Assembly: GCA_905221605.1 (NCBI GenBank) | Contig: CAJNDS010000269.1 | Span: 71,001-135,000 of the forward strand | Source: Symbiodinium natans | Lineage: Eukaryota; Sar; Dinophyceae; Suessiales; Symbiodiniaceae | Direction: 5' to 3' | DNA: 64,000 bases | In this document: positions 21,601 through 34,000 of the stretch, piece after piece | How positions within the stretch are numbered: position 1 is the first letter of the stretch | Layout: each line of letters starts with the position of its first letter | Program-made: the position numbers and the translations under genes | The notes under the pieces: model-generated | Told to the model about the DNA's origin: nothing | Seen by the model: only the letters and a program-made list of their open reading frames with translations | Databases searched by the model: none

Positions 21601-24600
21601 GCCTCGAGGGCGCTCCCACCTCCAGCCGCGTCGACTGCAGTCTCCTGCCCGTGCATGCACACCATGCATGGAACTGCGGCGTAAGATAGTAAGACTGGGT
21701 GGGTTTCCGAGCTATCCCGCGCTCCAACGCTACGCAGCTTATGCTGATTCCAGGTGGCCGGCTAGGGGGTCGATTTAAGTTGCAGCATATGAAAGCCGAG
21801 GCCGGCAGTGACTGACAATGATGATATCATGGTTCCGCAGCTGGACCATGTTGTACCTACGTATGCTTCGCACTGGTTCCTGCCACTTCCTCCTCCTGCT
21901 GCTGCTGCTGCCGCTGCTGCTGCTGCTGCTGCTGCTGCGTTCAAACGCCACATGTGCTTTCAACACACGCACCATCCCGCAGACGTCCTCGGCAGGCGCT
22001 ACAGCTTCTGCGGAAGCCTCCTTCAGCATCGCCTGGCTAGCCCGAACACATGGACATGAGAAATGAAAAGGCCTTGAGACGACCTCCCAGCAGCTCAACC
22101 GCAGCTAGGCCCAAACTGCTCTTCAAAGCCTTGCCTCAGGCGGCGCTGGGGGTGCACCCCCTGGGTGGTCTCCCGCTTCGTCACCTGTCACCGATCAGCC
22201 CACATCAGCACTCATCAGCACTGCCCCAGCCGCTGATGCTTGGAGGACATCAGCTTCAAACGGCCTGCTGACTCGGCAGCCTCCTTCATAGATGCCGAAT
22301 TTTCAGGAAAGCTAAGGCAGCTCAGGCAACCTTCATGGTGTTACTGGTGGACTGGCGAGAGTCTCTCCTTGGCAGGCAGCAGCGTCGCATCTGCTTCCGA
22401 AGGCACCGCCTTCAGCGCAGCCTGGCCAGAGGACCACACACATCTCGAACTGAGTTGGTGACTTCGCCCCCATCCCCCCCGGCCTCTGCTGGCGCTGGAG
22501 GTGCGCCCTCGAATCCCTCGAGGGCGCTCCCACCTCCAGCCGCGTCGACTGCAGTCTCCTGCCCGTGCATGCACACCATGCTGTGCGGCTGCATGAGGGG
22601 GCGCAGAGCGGGAACTGAGGCGTAAGATAGGAAGACGTGCTGGGTTTCCGAGCTATCCCGCGCTCCAACGCTACGCAGCTTATGCTGATTCCAGGTGGCC
22701 GGCTGGGGGGTCGATTTAAGTTGCAGCATATGAAAGCCGAGGCCGGCAGTGACTGACAATGATGATATCATGGTTCCGTGGCTGGACCATGTTGTGCCTA
22801 CGTATGCTTCGCACTGGTTCCTGCCACTTCCTCCTCCTGCTGCTGCTGCTGCGGCTGCGTTCAAACACTGCCACATTGTGCTGTCAACACACGCACCATC
22901 CCGCAGCCATCCTCGGCAGTGAGAGGCTCTGTAGCGCCAGCTTCTGCGGAAGCCTCCTTCAGCATCGCCTGGCTAGCCCGAACACATGGACATGAGAAAT
23001 GACAAGGCCTTGAGACGACCTTCCAGCAGCTCAACCGCAGCTAGGCCCAAACTGCTGTTCAAAGCCTTGCCTCAGGCGGCGCCGGGGGTGCACCCCCTGG
23101 GTGGTCTCCCGCTTCGTCACCTGACGACACTGATCAGCACACATCAGCACTGCCCCAGCCGCTGATGCTTGGAGGACATCAGCTTCAAACGGCCTGCTGA
23201 CTCGGCAGCCTCCTTCATCGATGCCGCATCTTCAGGAAAGCTAAGGCAGCTCAGGCAACCTTCATCATGTTACTGGCGAACTGGCGAGAGTCTCTCCTTG
23301 GCAGGCAGCAGCGTCGCATCTGCCGAAGGCACAGCCTTCAGCGCAGCCTGGCCAGAGGACCACACACATCTCGAACTGAGTTGGTGACTTCGCCCCCATC
23401 CCCCCCGGCCTCTGCTGGCGCAGGAGGTGCGCCCTCGAATCCCTCGAGGGCGCTCCCACTTCCAGCCGCAGGAGTCTCCTGACACAGGTCTCGAAAGTGC
23501 CGTGCACGCCTCCACCTCCTACCATGCGGCATGTATCTGATGTTCAATTCACACGTCCATCCTCCGCTGGTGGAGGTGCTGAGGTGCCAGCTGCACAAGC
23601 CTCCTCGCCGCAGCCCAAACTCGGAAGACATTCTGAAACGGGTGAACCTACGCAATGTTTCTGAATCTTGGTTTCGCACTCGCCAATGATACGGATTTGT
23701 CCATGGCTGAGAAGGTCTTGATTTAGTTCAGGAGGGGTAGAGACGCAGCGTCGAATTGCCATAGCTGCTGAATCCCCGTAGTTTCTCAAGCGGCGGGGGA
23801 TTGATGGTGCCTTCAAAGCGGGGCCCATCGTTTCCGAAGCGGGGCTCTTCTCTGACTCCACGTGGTTCTCAAGCTACGATTATCAATGGCCAAGAACTTT
23901 CGTCGTCCTCATCCACTCCAGTTGGGGAGGCTGACAACGTCAGAGAATCTGACATGCTCAACAAGCCTCGGGACAGCGTCTTGCAACAAGCCATTCCAGC
24001 AAGAAGCATCTGGATGATAGAACGTGATAAAGCTGATAGTATACTCATATAATACATATGGTTTGGAATGCCCGGTGGCTTGATTGTGTGGCAGCACCAA
24101 CAAAGGCTCTAGAACCATCAGGCTCAGGAACTGCCAGTGCATTCTTAGACCCTGTTCTCTAAACAGCTCCAAACAGTTGGAACTGTTCCGAACCGGGAAT
24201 TATTACCAAGTGAGCTACTGCAGGCTTCAAAGTCCGAAGGTCCGAATGGGGTTCTTGAAACCAGGAAACGCAAGGACAGAAACCCCCGTGTCAAAACAGA
24301 CCACCGACTCCAACACATGGTACTATATATTAGTAACCATAATAATACTATATCATACTAACTATCATATGCTACTACAGTCTAGTAGCTATCATATGGG
24401 TGGTTGTCAAAATTGTGATCCCTTTTGGGGTACCCCAAGAAGGGACCATAACTTTCACAACCACCCATATCATGGATGAACTGCATGGGGCTGCTGCCCT
24501 CCGTCTTGAAGCTGCAAGATGTCTCGAGATCCAGGGGCTCGCCCCCACTTGCAGTCATGTCCTGGCTTGGTGCCCTAAGGGTTTAGACCCTGAACCCTAA

Positions 24601-27600
24601 ACCCCAAACCCCAAACCCTAAACCCTAAACCGACTAAGCACGTAGCCCAATACTCACCCTTGCCTTCCGAAACACTCTTGAATGTTAGTAGAGGTTCGGG
24701 TTTAGGGTTTAGGGCTTAGGGAAAGGGATTTAGGGTATGATCTAAGGACTACTCGCCTCAATTTTAAGAAATTGGGCTCTCCGGGACAATGCCGCACTCC
24801 TTGACGCAGGGCAGGTGCAGCATTGGCACCAATCCATCTCCAGCCTCCTGGCGGCGCGGGTCACTGCTTGAAGGCTCATGGGTAGTTCGCAGGCAGTCAG
24901 CTGTAGGGTTGTAAGTTAGGAGAAACCGGGCCCTACTTACCACTACCCATGACCTTTCGAGTTCTTGTCTACCACCCCGGCTCTGGCGAAGTGAGCCAGG
25001 ACGACCTGTCGGCTCGCTTCGTCAGCGGATCTCGAGGAAATCGGTGGACTCTCTGCCTGGATGTCCCGTAAAAGCTTCGCAAGCCTGGCATTCGCGGTTC
25101 GGTCGGTGGCATTGGCGAGAGAAGATCTTCTGGCATAATCGGTGCTTCCAAGTGCTTTCAAGTGCTTTCAGACAAGGTGCTCTTGCAAGTGCACAGACCT
25201 GCCGCCAAGTACATCCACTGTCGGAAGAGTCGGAGCATAGATTGTTCTTGAGCATCCTTGCACAGATCGAAGCTCAGGTCCCAGCGCGTTGGCGAAGTGC
25301 TGGAACACATCAGTCGCATCTCCTGCCACATGCCCCTGGGGCTTGTGCAGCTCAGATGTGTGTGTGTGTGAGTGATGCGCCGGCTCGCTGCCACGATATT
25401 AGCAAGGTCCCTAAACATCCTAAAGGTGGGAAGCAACGTTCAAGCAGCTTCCTCCTTTGGAGGAAGACTCGCCGATAGCCTCGGCCCTCAGCTGGCATCT
25501 GCGTGCGTCTGGGTTGGGCCAAGGTTCCCCAAAAGTAAACTATTTAACTATCTACTTCGATGATCCAACACCCCGAAGCTAACCGATGAGGCAGCAACCC
25601 TCCTTCCGGACGGCAAAGGCAGGACACGCCGCAGGATTGCAGTATACTATGCGGGATTGGACGATGCAGGGATTCTTTTTGGGGCTCTTGGGGATGGAAG
25701 ACGCTTGCAGGTTCATTGCACTTTTTAACCAATCATAACTGTACTTATATCCTACTTGTAAGCCCCTTAAGTGCCCCAATATGGTTATAAGTACAGTTGC
25801 AAGTACAGTTGTAGTTGGTTTAAAAAGTACCATGAACCTCCAAGCACAGAGAATGGTTGACTTAAAACCGAGCAACGTCCACACCAGTCGTAGGCAACAA
25901 CATTGTTCTCAACCCTGAAGGCTGGCCTCATGATATGGAGTACACAATATAGAACCGTAATATATGAGGCCTCGATACGCCCTGCATATTGTCTGCTATC
26001 AAGTGTACTTCTTGGCTCGGTAGCTACGCTGCCAAGTGGCGCTGCGTGCGTCTCGAAGTCAGGCTCGGCCAACATGGCATCAACGACGTATATAAGAGGT
26101 GCTGCGCCCCACACGTATGTGTCATCTCACAGAATATGTGGTGGTCAAGGGCGTGCTTAAAAAAAAACAAGAAAGTAAATAAACAAATAAATGAACATCT
26201 ACATATACAGATATACATATATAACGAAGCTCACAGAACATGGTGGTCAAGGGCCTATGCGGCAGGCAATAAGTAGAAAAGCTGCCCTGCGTCAGGAGGC
26301 TTGACAAATGAGGTAGGCGGTAGATACGACGGATGGCTGGACCGTGGGGAATCCCGCAAGAATTACATGGGCTGAAGCCTGAGCTGCATCAAGTGTTCCT
26401 GCCCGATTCATGCGGCCACCATCGTTCCCTTCCTACTGAATACTGAAGAGTCCGGAATCTGAAGTAGACGCGTCTGCGGGATACCTTTACCTGCCTCCAT
26501 CTGGCCTGAATCTATTTTCGCGTCGCCACTGCACAGACATTGCGGGCCTGAAGGAGGTGCATGGGTGCTGTCGCAGCTCGGGTAAACCTGACACAGTGCT
26601 CCAACCGCCCCGCACGGTCTGTTGAGGAGCGCGGGATGTCCGGATGTTGGCTCAGTTTTGAATTTGCGCCTTTTGGGTTGAAGGTTTGGGGCATTTTGCC
26701 ACATGAGAGCTCCTTTAGATGAAGGGTACCCTCTTCGGGGCTTCCAGTAGGCAAGGCACCATTTGGCGTTGTGGGAATTGTGGGGTGTGAGTTTTGATGT
26801 TCCCTCTAAAAACTAGCAGTCCCTAATAGGGATCATTATCGGAAGTTACTCAAATCCCTACTAAGGAGCTCTTGGTATAAGGGGGAACTAGGGGGTTAGG
26901 ATGAAACGCCATCTCAGGAAGTGCTCGGATGCGGGGAACCTCGGCTTCCTCGCTGACAGGCTCCAGGTCCGTACCTCAAGCCCGGAGAGTTCGGAGAAGA
27001 ATCCCCTCCCCCTCATATCATCCCCTACCCCCTCCCCCCTACCCCCTAATATTTAAAAGACCCGTTCATACTAGGGGGGTAGCGGGGGGTTAAGAGTAGG
27101 GGGAGGGGACCATCCCCCGCGCAAACTTTCGCGAACTTTTGTGACTTGGACTGGGCACCGCACATTTGAGATCACTCATCGTGATGAAAATACCTGCAAG
27201 TGGCAAAGTGCCTCGACATCCCAGCTGCAAACCCTAAACCCTAAACCCTAAACCTTGCCTGCGCGTGCGCTAGCGTGAGAGTCGAAACACCCTAAACCCT
27301 AAACCCTACACCCCCGGAGGCTCCAGCCCGCATCCCGCAGCCCTTGCCTGCCACATGGACTAGCTGACTAGCACCCAGGTGCCCCGCTTTGGAGGCACCC
27401 GCCTTCTGCTAGAAGCGAGAGGCTGTAGCTGCAACGATTCCGGGTTTAGGGTTTAGGGTTTAGGGTTTAGGGTTTAGGGTTTAGGGTTTAGGGTTTAGGT
27501 TTAGGGTTTAGGGTTTCGGGCGGCTGGATGGCAGGTAGCTGTACATATGTCTGACACAAGCTGACCACATTGGCCAACTGTGAGACCTCCTCTAAGGCAC

Positions 27601-27670
27601 CAGCCGAGTCTTTTCGACACAAGAACACAAAGTTCAACGGATACCAGAGGGGCTGTTTTGCAACATCGCG
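18690..27670 (-). CDS. exon-like blocks of one or more unknown genes
   Basis: Protein-like minus-strand blocks lie between repeats. Main ones: 27665-27520 (RDVAKQPLWYPLNFVFLC), 26600-26480, 26405-26290, 26080-25985 (DAMLAEPDFETHAAPLGS), 25360-25190 (HVAGDATDVFQHFANALGPE), 25150-24955 (RTANARLAKLLRDIQAES), 23815-23665 (LNQDLLSHGQIRIIGECETK), 20720-20655 (SGDKEKRALAAAHQTLTEAG), 20440-20335 (DGTQMAKLLLEATLASPE), 19640-19565 (DPALRALQAEAPRVDIPS), 19390-19315 and 18790-18690 (ARAEEEEDAEQEAPEAG). Composition is acidic and alanine-rich. They may be the 5' part of the coiled-coil gene downstream or a separate gene. No family is recognised. The strand is supported by consistent frame openness and AG|G edges, not by homology. 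Confidence 0.38.
18808..18967. repeat. telomere-like (TTTAGGG)n tract
   Basis: About 22 units including GCTTAGGG and TTAGGG variants, the longest such tract in the left third of the window. Confidence 0.92.
19425..19558. repeat. telomere-like (CCCTAAA)n tract
   Basis: About 18 units with CCCTAA and CCCCAAA variants, oriented opposite to the tract at 18808-18967. Confidence 0.92.
19671..19780. mobile_element. inverted-repeat element, family E, copy 2
   Basis: ATATGGGTGGCTGTCATAAA and its inverted partner TTTTGACAACCACCCATAT bound a 110-bp element with internal CCCTTTTGGGG and CCCAAAAAGGGG arms. Confidence 0.75.
20749..20917. mobile_element. inverted-repeat element(s), family D
   Basis: Two adjacent copies in opposite arrangement share GGGGGTTTACG/CGTAAACCCCC outer ends and contain AGTAGGATTCCCTTATAACA and its inverted copy TTGTTATAAGGGAATCCTAC. 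Confidence 0.7.
21216..23475. repeat. tandem triplication, about 0.91-0.93 kb unit
   Basis: The landmark GCTGATGCTTGGAGGACATC recurs at 21321, 22232 and 23161, giving periods of 911 and 929 bp. Copies 1 and 2 are complete; copy 3 diverges after about 23470. Each unit carries minus-strand exon-like segments (SQAALKEVPSEADATLLPAK, KEAAESAGRLKLMSSKHQ, ASQAMLKEASAEA). The duplication may therefore multiply exons of the unknown minus-strand gene. Units differ by small indels and by CTG-repeat length. Confidence 0.85.
21891..21941. repeat. CTG trinucleotide repeat
   Basis: About 16 CTG/CCG triplets in repeat copy 1. Copy 2 (22832-22856) has only about six to eight, and the matching position in copy 3 is missing. 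Confidence 0.9.
24391..24473. mobile_element. inverted-repeat element, family E, copy 3
   Basis: ATCATATGGGTGGTTGTCAA pairs with TTCACAACCACCCATATCAT at the other end. At 83 bp it is the shortest copy. Confidence 0.72.
25708..25841. mobile_element. inverted-repeat element, family F, copy 1
   Basis: GCAGGTTCATTGCACTTTTT at the left is mirrored by AAAAAGTACCATGAACCTCC at the right. The interior shares GCCCCTTAAGTGCCC with the copy at 38488-38626. Confidence 0.75.
26796..26887. mobile_element. inverted-repeat element, family C
   Basis: TGATGTTCCCTCTAAAAACT and the inverted right end AGTTCCCCCTTATACCAAGA bound a 92-bp element with an ACTCAAATCCCTACTAAGG core. Confidence 0.55.
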
Positions 27671-27863
27671 CAAACTAGTCTGTATTTGGTCTGTAATGCC
27701 ACGACGCTGTTGGCCATGTAAATACCTGAACTATCTGCCCTAGGCGCAGTCCCTAAATCAGTCTGCTGAAAAGATCAAGCTTGGAGGTGAAAAATTTCAA
27801 AGGCCCTCGGATCCTCAACCTCGCCAACTCTGCGAGGAAGGTGTTTGGCAGGCATGCGTGCCT

Positions 27864-28014
27864 TCAGTAATAGGTGCCCACCTTTCGGTGATGCACTGCC
27901 GCAGCAGCACTGGGACTTGCGACATCACCACCCACGACCTCCGCGTAGCCCACCCAGTGGTCAGAAGCATCCATGCGGGACACAATCCTGCACTCGAGAT
28001 AGGCGCAGGCCGAC
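27864..28014 (-). CDS. FLV: flavodiiron exon 25 (last)
   Basis: ACAYLECRIVSRMDASDHWV then GYAEVVGGDV and VHHRKVGTYY, the conserved end of the flavin-reductase domain, with a TGA stop at 27866-27864. The 3' splice site is CCGAAG|G. Confidence 0.9.
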
Positions 28015-31000
28015 CTTCGGGAATCCCAGGATCCAACTTCCTTACCCCATATTTATACTCAACTCTACCCTGCGACGTCTGCAGCCGTGTATAAGCCTTG
28101 GGATGTTCCCCCTTGTGCTAAGAGCCCTGAGTAGGGATTCTCGAACTCCCTATTCGGATCCCTCCTAAGGAGCTGCTAGCATAAAGGGGGGAAAGGGATT
28201 ATCGAACCCCCCCCTCTTAGAATCCCTCTTAACGGCTGTTAGCAGAAGGGGGAGACATCCCAAAAATATGAGGGCTTAGGGTTTAGGGTGCGGAGCTGCA
28301 GTTTGTATTCAGGAAATGAGTTGGTGTTAAAGGAAAAAGGGTCAACGTACCCGTTACTATTTGGCTCAAGACTGGGCCATGCGCCTGGTAGCAAAAAGAA
28401 GTTCTGAGTTTTCGGTGTTTGCTGGTTGGTTCAGGGCGAAACCTCTGGCGACTGTTAGGGTTGATTCCCTTCCCCTTTCGGTTGCCCCCGTAGGTTATGA
28501 GCCCAAATTAGGCTTCCTGCGGTATAGGTAAAGATTTTTCGTTTGTTTAACGCCATGGACATGATGCGGCGTCGCTCAGAGCCTGGACTGTCACCCACGG
28601 CCAATGAAGCCGAAGAAAATCGTGGTGATGGGGGTGAAGAACGACAGCAAGTGGTACAAGCGGTGACAGATGGTAGGGAAGTTGCAATGATACAACCAAC
28701 GTCTCAGGTGGAAAATGAAGTGGTTCCGGTTCCAGCAGCGAATCCTTTCTGGAGCGAGCGGGCTCAAGAAGAAATAAGACTGAGGCAATCAAGGCCGGCA
28801 AGTCTTCCTGCAAGCGGAGGGGATAGGAGTGGTGAAACTACGAGGAGGCCACCGTCGCTACATGATCTTATGGGTCGGGAACCTGCACCAGCTGAGAGGC
28901 CATCGTCAGGCTTAATGGGCCAGATGGAACGAGGTAACATTGGTGAAACACAAGCAGAGGAACAGCTTATTCCTGATCTGAGTGGTGAAGAACAAGGTGA
29001 AGATATGGCAGTGGTAAAGCGTGCACTTAAAGAGTTGCTGGTGCAGACAAAGGAGCTGGGGAACAGGTTGCATCGAGTGGAGGAGAAAAGCTATACCTCT
29101 GCTGCATCTGGGTCAGCTTCGCGAGCACGGAGCACTGGAGTGGTGGACGCAAATGCTGCATATCCCTTGGGAATGACTCCAGAGAAACAGTATCCGCCAG
29201 GACAAGTTTTCTACACTGATGGTATGGGTGGTTTTTGGACTGTGTTGCCTGATGGGACATGGCTGCCTATTGAGGGCTACGACCTGCCAAAGGGTTGTGA
29301 TCTTCAACCCTTGCCTGAGCCCAGGAAGGGGGATGCTCAGGTGGAGGATGACAAAGAAGTGCCAATGATGCATGTAGCTGAAGGGAAGAAACCCTCCAGA
29401 TTGCCTCCACTGAATTACCCCCTGGGAGGTTCTGCAAGTGGTGGATATGCAGGTGGACCACCTGGTTTGACACATGCGCCGATTACTTCCTTGCCAACAG
29501 GTGTTGATGGTTCTGCCGCACCTATGGGGAATCAGCCCGGTTTTGTTTCAGCTCGGGAAACTTTGACGCAAGAGAACGCAGCAGGATCGGGTGGATATAC
29601 AATGGTGGATGATGTTCCGTATCGGTGGAAAATGACCGCTGGGAAGTTGGAATTAGAAAAGGTTCCGCTCACAGCTTTTACGCCTGGTATGGGACATGGA
29701 CTGCCACATAGGCCCGGCGGTAGGGTCAGTTTACCTCCTGGAGCAGTGGTGCCACGTGGTATGCCAAACATTGGTGATAGTTCTGGAACTGAACGTCCGG
29801 AGGCTCTTGGGAAGCATGTGATGAGTCTTCCTACTTTGGCAGACTACACACCAAGCAATCCGACGGCACTAGGTGATTGGATCGCAATGATCGAGCCAGC
29901 TGCAGGCGATTCCGGAGAGATTGAAGACCGAGATCGTTTCCACTCGAATGTTGGGGTCAGTGATGATATTTTACAAATTGCTGACGGTTTACCAACCTGG
30001 TGGAGCAAATGAGCGCAGCACAATGTTGAACTTCTTGGTGCAACCAGAGGCCATTAAGGGAGTGCGTCAATGGGCGCAATGGCGTTCCCGATTAAGGGAG
30101 CTGCGAGCGGCCGAGCCGGACGCTACCTTGCTTATCAAGGGATTGGATGCTTTATCATCCGCGTTGCTGGCAAAACACCCTACGGTTCATTTCAGAGTGG
30201 CATCCTTTCGGGAAAAATTGGGAGTAGACTACTCGCCGACCTCTGAAACTGCGACACAACTAGCTGAAATGTTACAGGCAGAGTTTGAACTGCTATTGCA
30301 TAGCGCTGGTGATCAAGAGGTGAAGCAGGACTCGGACGCCAAGAAAAGGGCAAGGTTAAACAAGGCCCCAAAGGGAACTGGTGACGAGACAGAGGAGGGC
30401 GACAAAGGCAAAGGGAAAGGAAAAAGGTACAGCAGTGATGGTGAACGCCCATTCTGTTGGATATATGGAAAGACAGAAGCAGGCTGCAAGTTCGGATCAC
30501 GCTGCAAATTTCGCCATGACAAGGACTCCCTGGAGCGTGGAAGATGTTTTGAATGTGGGGCCGTTGGCCATCTACAGCCGCAGTGTCCATACAAAGATGG
30601 TGCAAGTTCCAATGTGGACTCAAATCCTGAGAGGAATAGATCTAAAGGAAATTCTCCCAAAGGGGGAAAGGGCGGCAAAGGTGCGAAATGGGGAAATGCC
30701 AAAAAGGCAGAAGTGGCTGAAGGGGGAGATGAGACGGCTAATGCGGGATTGGAGAAAGGTTCTGCAAGTCCCTCATCACCATCAACACCCAATCAGGTCC
30801 TTGCTGAAGCTTTAGAGGTGCTGAAATCTATGAAACTGTCATCAGCGCAGTCAGCATCAAGCGGGGATCCCAGTGTCCGAATGTTATGTGGCTCTGGAGT
30901 TTTTCAGCAGGAAAAGAGAGTGGCGTTGGTGGACACGGCTGCTACGCATCTTGTGCGGACGCTTTTTCCATGGGAATGTTTACCCGACACTACTGTTACG

Positions 31001-34000
31001 GTGCAAAGCGCGCTTGGTGGTGTGATAATGAGGATTACAGAGAAAGGGACATTGATTAGGGAAGACAATGGGCCTCTGATTATCCCTCTCTGGTTGATTT
31101 TGGAGTTTGGGGCGAACCTCACCGTGATCAATGGGATGTGTCACGTGGGTGCAAAATCTTCGCTGGACCAGCTCTTGTGGTTTGAACATGGCTGTTTGAT
31201 TATGGATTACAAAACAGCTGAAAAGATGGTTTTGCATGCTGAAAGGCAGCGTGCGTCTTGGTCCCATTCTCAATGGAGGAATGGAAGGGCGGACTGTGGA
31301 GTCGGTTCGTCTGATGCCACGTTGTTGCCGAAGCAGGGAGAAGGCCGAGGAGGATGCGTCTTATATGTGGCCAGGGTTTCTGACACCAATGAGTGTTCGG
31401 GAATGGGCATGTTGGACTCGGGAGCATCACATCCTCTCAGATCACTTCGTCCTGGTGAACAGCTTCCGCAGCAAAAGGTGTTGGTGTCTTTAGCTGTTGG
31501 ATCTCGGGAGATGTGTATTACCCCAGGTGGGACCCTGGTAACTCCTGAAACGGTAGATCCTCTAGTGCCAACTGGCAAAGCGAGCGCCTTGGTTGGTCTC
31601 ACAGTTCAGTGGCGTGGTGGCAAGTGCACAGCCTCACATCCTGTTCTGGGGGAACTTCGCGTTCGAGATCTGAATGGGTGCCCTTGTTTGGAAAAGGAGG
31701 TGGCGCTTCAGATCATTGATGAAATGGATTGGTGCTCACCAAAGCAAGCATTAAAGGTGGCACGTACGGTTCAAGGGTGTCCGAATACGGACAATGAAGT
31801 GGCCGTAAAAGCGTCGTTGCAAAGCGCAGCACGGACAGCGTCAGCGAACGAGGAGGAGTTCGTCCAGGCATGTTGGCGATTTCTTCGGTGGTATTATGGG
31901 GATATACCAGAAAATATGCTGATGGAGCTGTTGCCACGTGGAGATATTGCGGCGTTGCCTTTCAACCGTCATAAAAGGAGACGGCTGGCACGAGCAAAAA
32001 GGGTGGTGGTACACCTATTTTCGGGAAAACAAAAATGGCATTTCCCCAGTCGGGATGTGGAGGTACTGGAGCTGGATTTGAAGAAAGGCGGTGACCTACA
32101 TAATTCGAGCGTCTGGAAGTATCTTCTGCATCTGGCGGCTGAAGGAAAGGTGGTTGCTGTGGTTGGAGGACCTCCATGCAGGACAGTGTCAAGGTTGAGA
32201 GGTGAAGACGGTGGTCCACCTGTATTACGCCGGCGCTGTGGGCCTGAACGGATGGGATTAAAGAGTCTTCCCTGGCCACATCAAGAATTAGCTCAAAAGG
32301 ATGGTGTTTTACTTCTGAAGATGCTTTTCCTATATGACGTGGCGGTGCATTCAAGGTGTGGAACTGCTGGTGTCATCAATGGAGGTTCTGTCTTCTTTGG
32401 CATGGAAAGTCCTGGAGACCCTGAGCTCATAGGGAAAGATTTTTCTCAGAACGACAAAACAGTCTTGAGTGCTGAGGATCTGGTGGATGGTTCTCAGGAA
32501 GGGTTCTCAAGTCCTACCTTCTGGAGTTGGCCAGAGGTAAAAAGTTTTCGCGAGCGTTATGGAATGTACGCTGCACATTTTGATCAAGGAGCATTGGGAC
32601 ATGCTCTGGTGAAGCCTACGACTTTCCTGGTGTCTGATATGGAACTATGGGAATCGTTGGAACAGGTCCGCGTGGTTGTTCCGTGGTCAGCAACATTCGC
32701 TTCTACCCTGGAAGAGCGTATTGGACAATCCTCCATACGGGCGCGATGGGCATTTGGATTCGTAAAAAGAATACGTCACAGGTTGGCACAATGGTTGCAG
32801 GAGAGCGATGCTGAACGGGAAACTATGGTGTCAAAAAAGGAAGAACGAGAAGGAACGTTACGAAGGTTAACAGCTGAAGAGCGAGCTTTCCGTGACCATT
32901 GCCTAAGGGGGCATATTCCTTGCAGACGTGATTGTCAAATTTGTGTGTCTGCCGCTGGAAAAGAGCGTCGCCATTTGAGGCGGAAGCATGGGGATGCTTA
33001 CACTTTATCATTGGACTTGGCGGGTCCATACAAGTGTTCCAAGGATGCTCCCCAGCAGAAGCCACGACACGCCGTTATTGGTGTTTATCAATTTCCAATG
33101 TTGGATCCCAATGTGGGTCGCCCTCCAGAAAAGGGGGAAGATGCGGATGAGGTGGAAGATCAGGTGGCGGATGAAGGTGCTGGTGTCGGAGAATGGTTAG
33201 GCGATGCAGCCGCTAACTTCGAGGAGGAAGACTCTGCGCCGGTGGAACCTGCGCCAGTTCTGGAGGCAGAGGTGTTGAAAATCCAAGCTTCTGAAAAATC
33301 CTGGAAGGAACTGAAGGGCCACTTGACCCAGCCTGTCCGTATGATCAACTTCGTTATGGTGGCGCCGATTGTGGACAAACAACAGACAACTGTTTTATCG
33401 GCTGTTCAAAGGATGATGGTGCGCTTGCAAAGACATGGGTATCCGGTGTTGAGAATCCATTCAGATCGAGCGGGGGAGTTTGTCAATGCACGCTTCCGGT
33501 CCTTTTGTGAAACTCGTCTGATATATAGGACCACTGGTGATCCTGGAGTCCCGCAAACAAATGGGCGCGCTGAAGCATGTGTGGGTTTATTCAAACGTGG
33601 TGTGAGGTCGCTCTTAAAGGAGGCGCGACTCGGGCCGGCGTACTGGGCACTGGCTGCTCGCCAGTGGTCAATGTTACGGTGGCATAAAGCTGAAAGGGAG
33701 TTGGGGTTAAACCCGAAAGCATTGCTTCCCTTTGGTGCTCAGATTCAAGTCAAACGTCGTCCGTGGGAGTTGCTGGGTCCGGATGGAACAAAGAAAGGTC
33801 GGCAATGGGTCGATCGTACGCAGCCCGCGCTTCTTTTGGGTCCATGTGATGACCTACCTGGTGATTATTGGGTGGAAGCTCAAGGGACTGCAAAAGATCC
33901 GGATGAACTGGTGTTATTTCCCTGCACTACGATTTTTTCCAACATTAAGGAACCGCCAGAATTGGAGTTGGAAGGGGTGGTAGAAGAACAGGAGCCTTCT

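Noticed and set aside
21762..22098. Poly-alanine, poly-serine or poly-leucine proteins
   Set aside because: They are translations of the CTG repeat in different frames. Only the flanking minus-strand helical text is repeated in a protein-like way.
21216..23475. CRISPR-like array
   Set aside because: The units are about 0.9 kb direct duplications, not short repeats with unique spacers, and the genome is eukaryotic.
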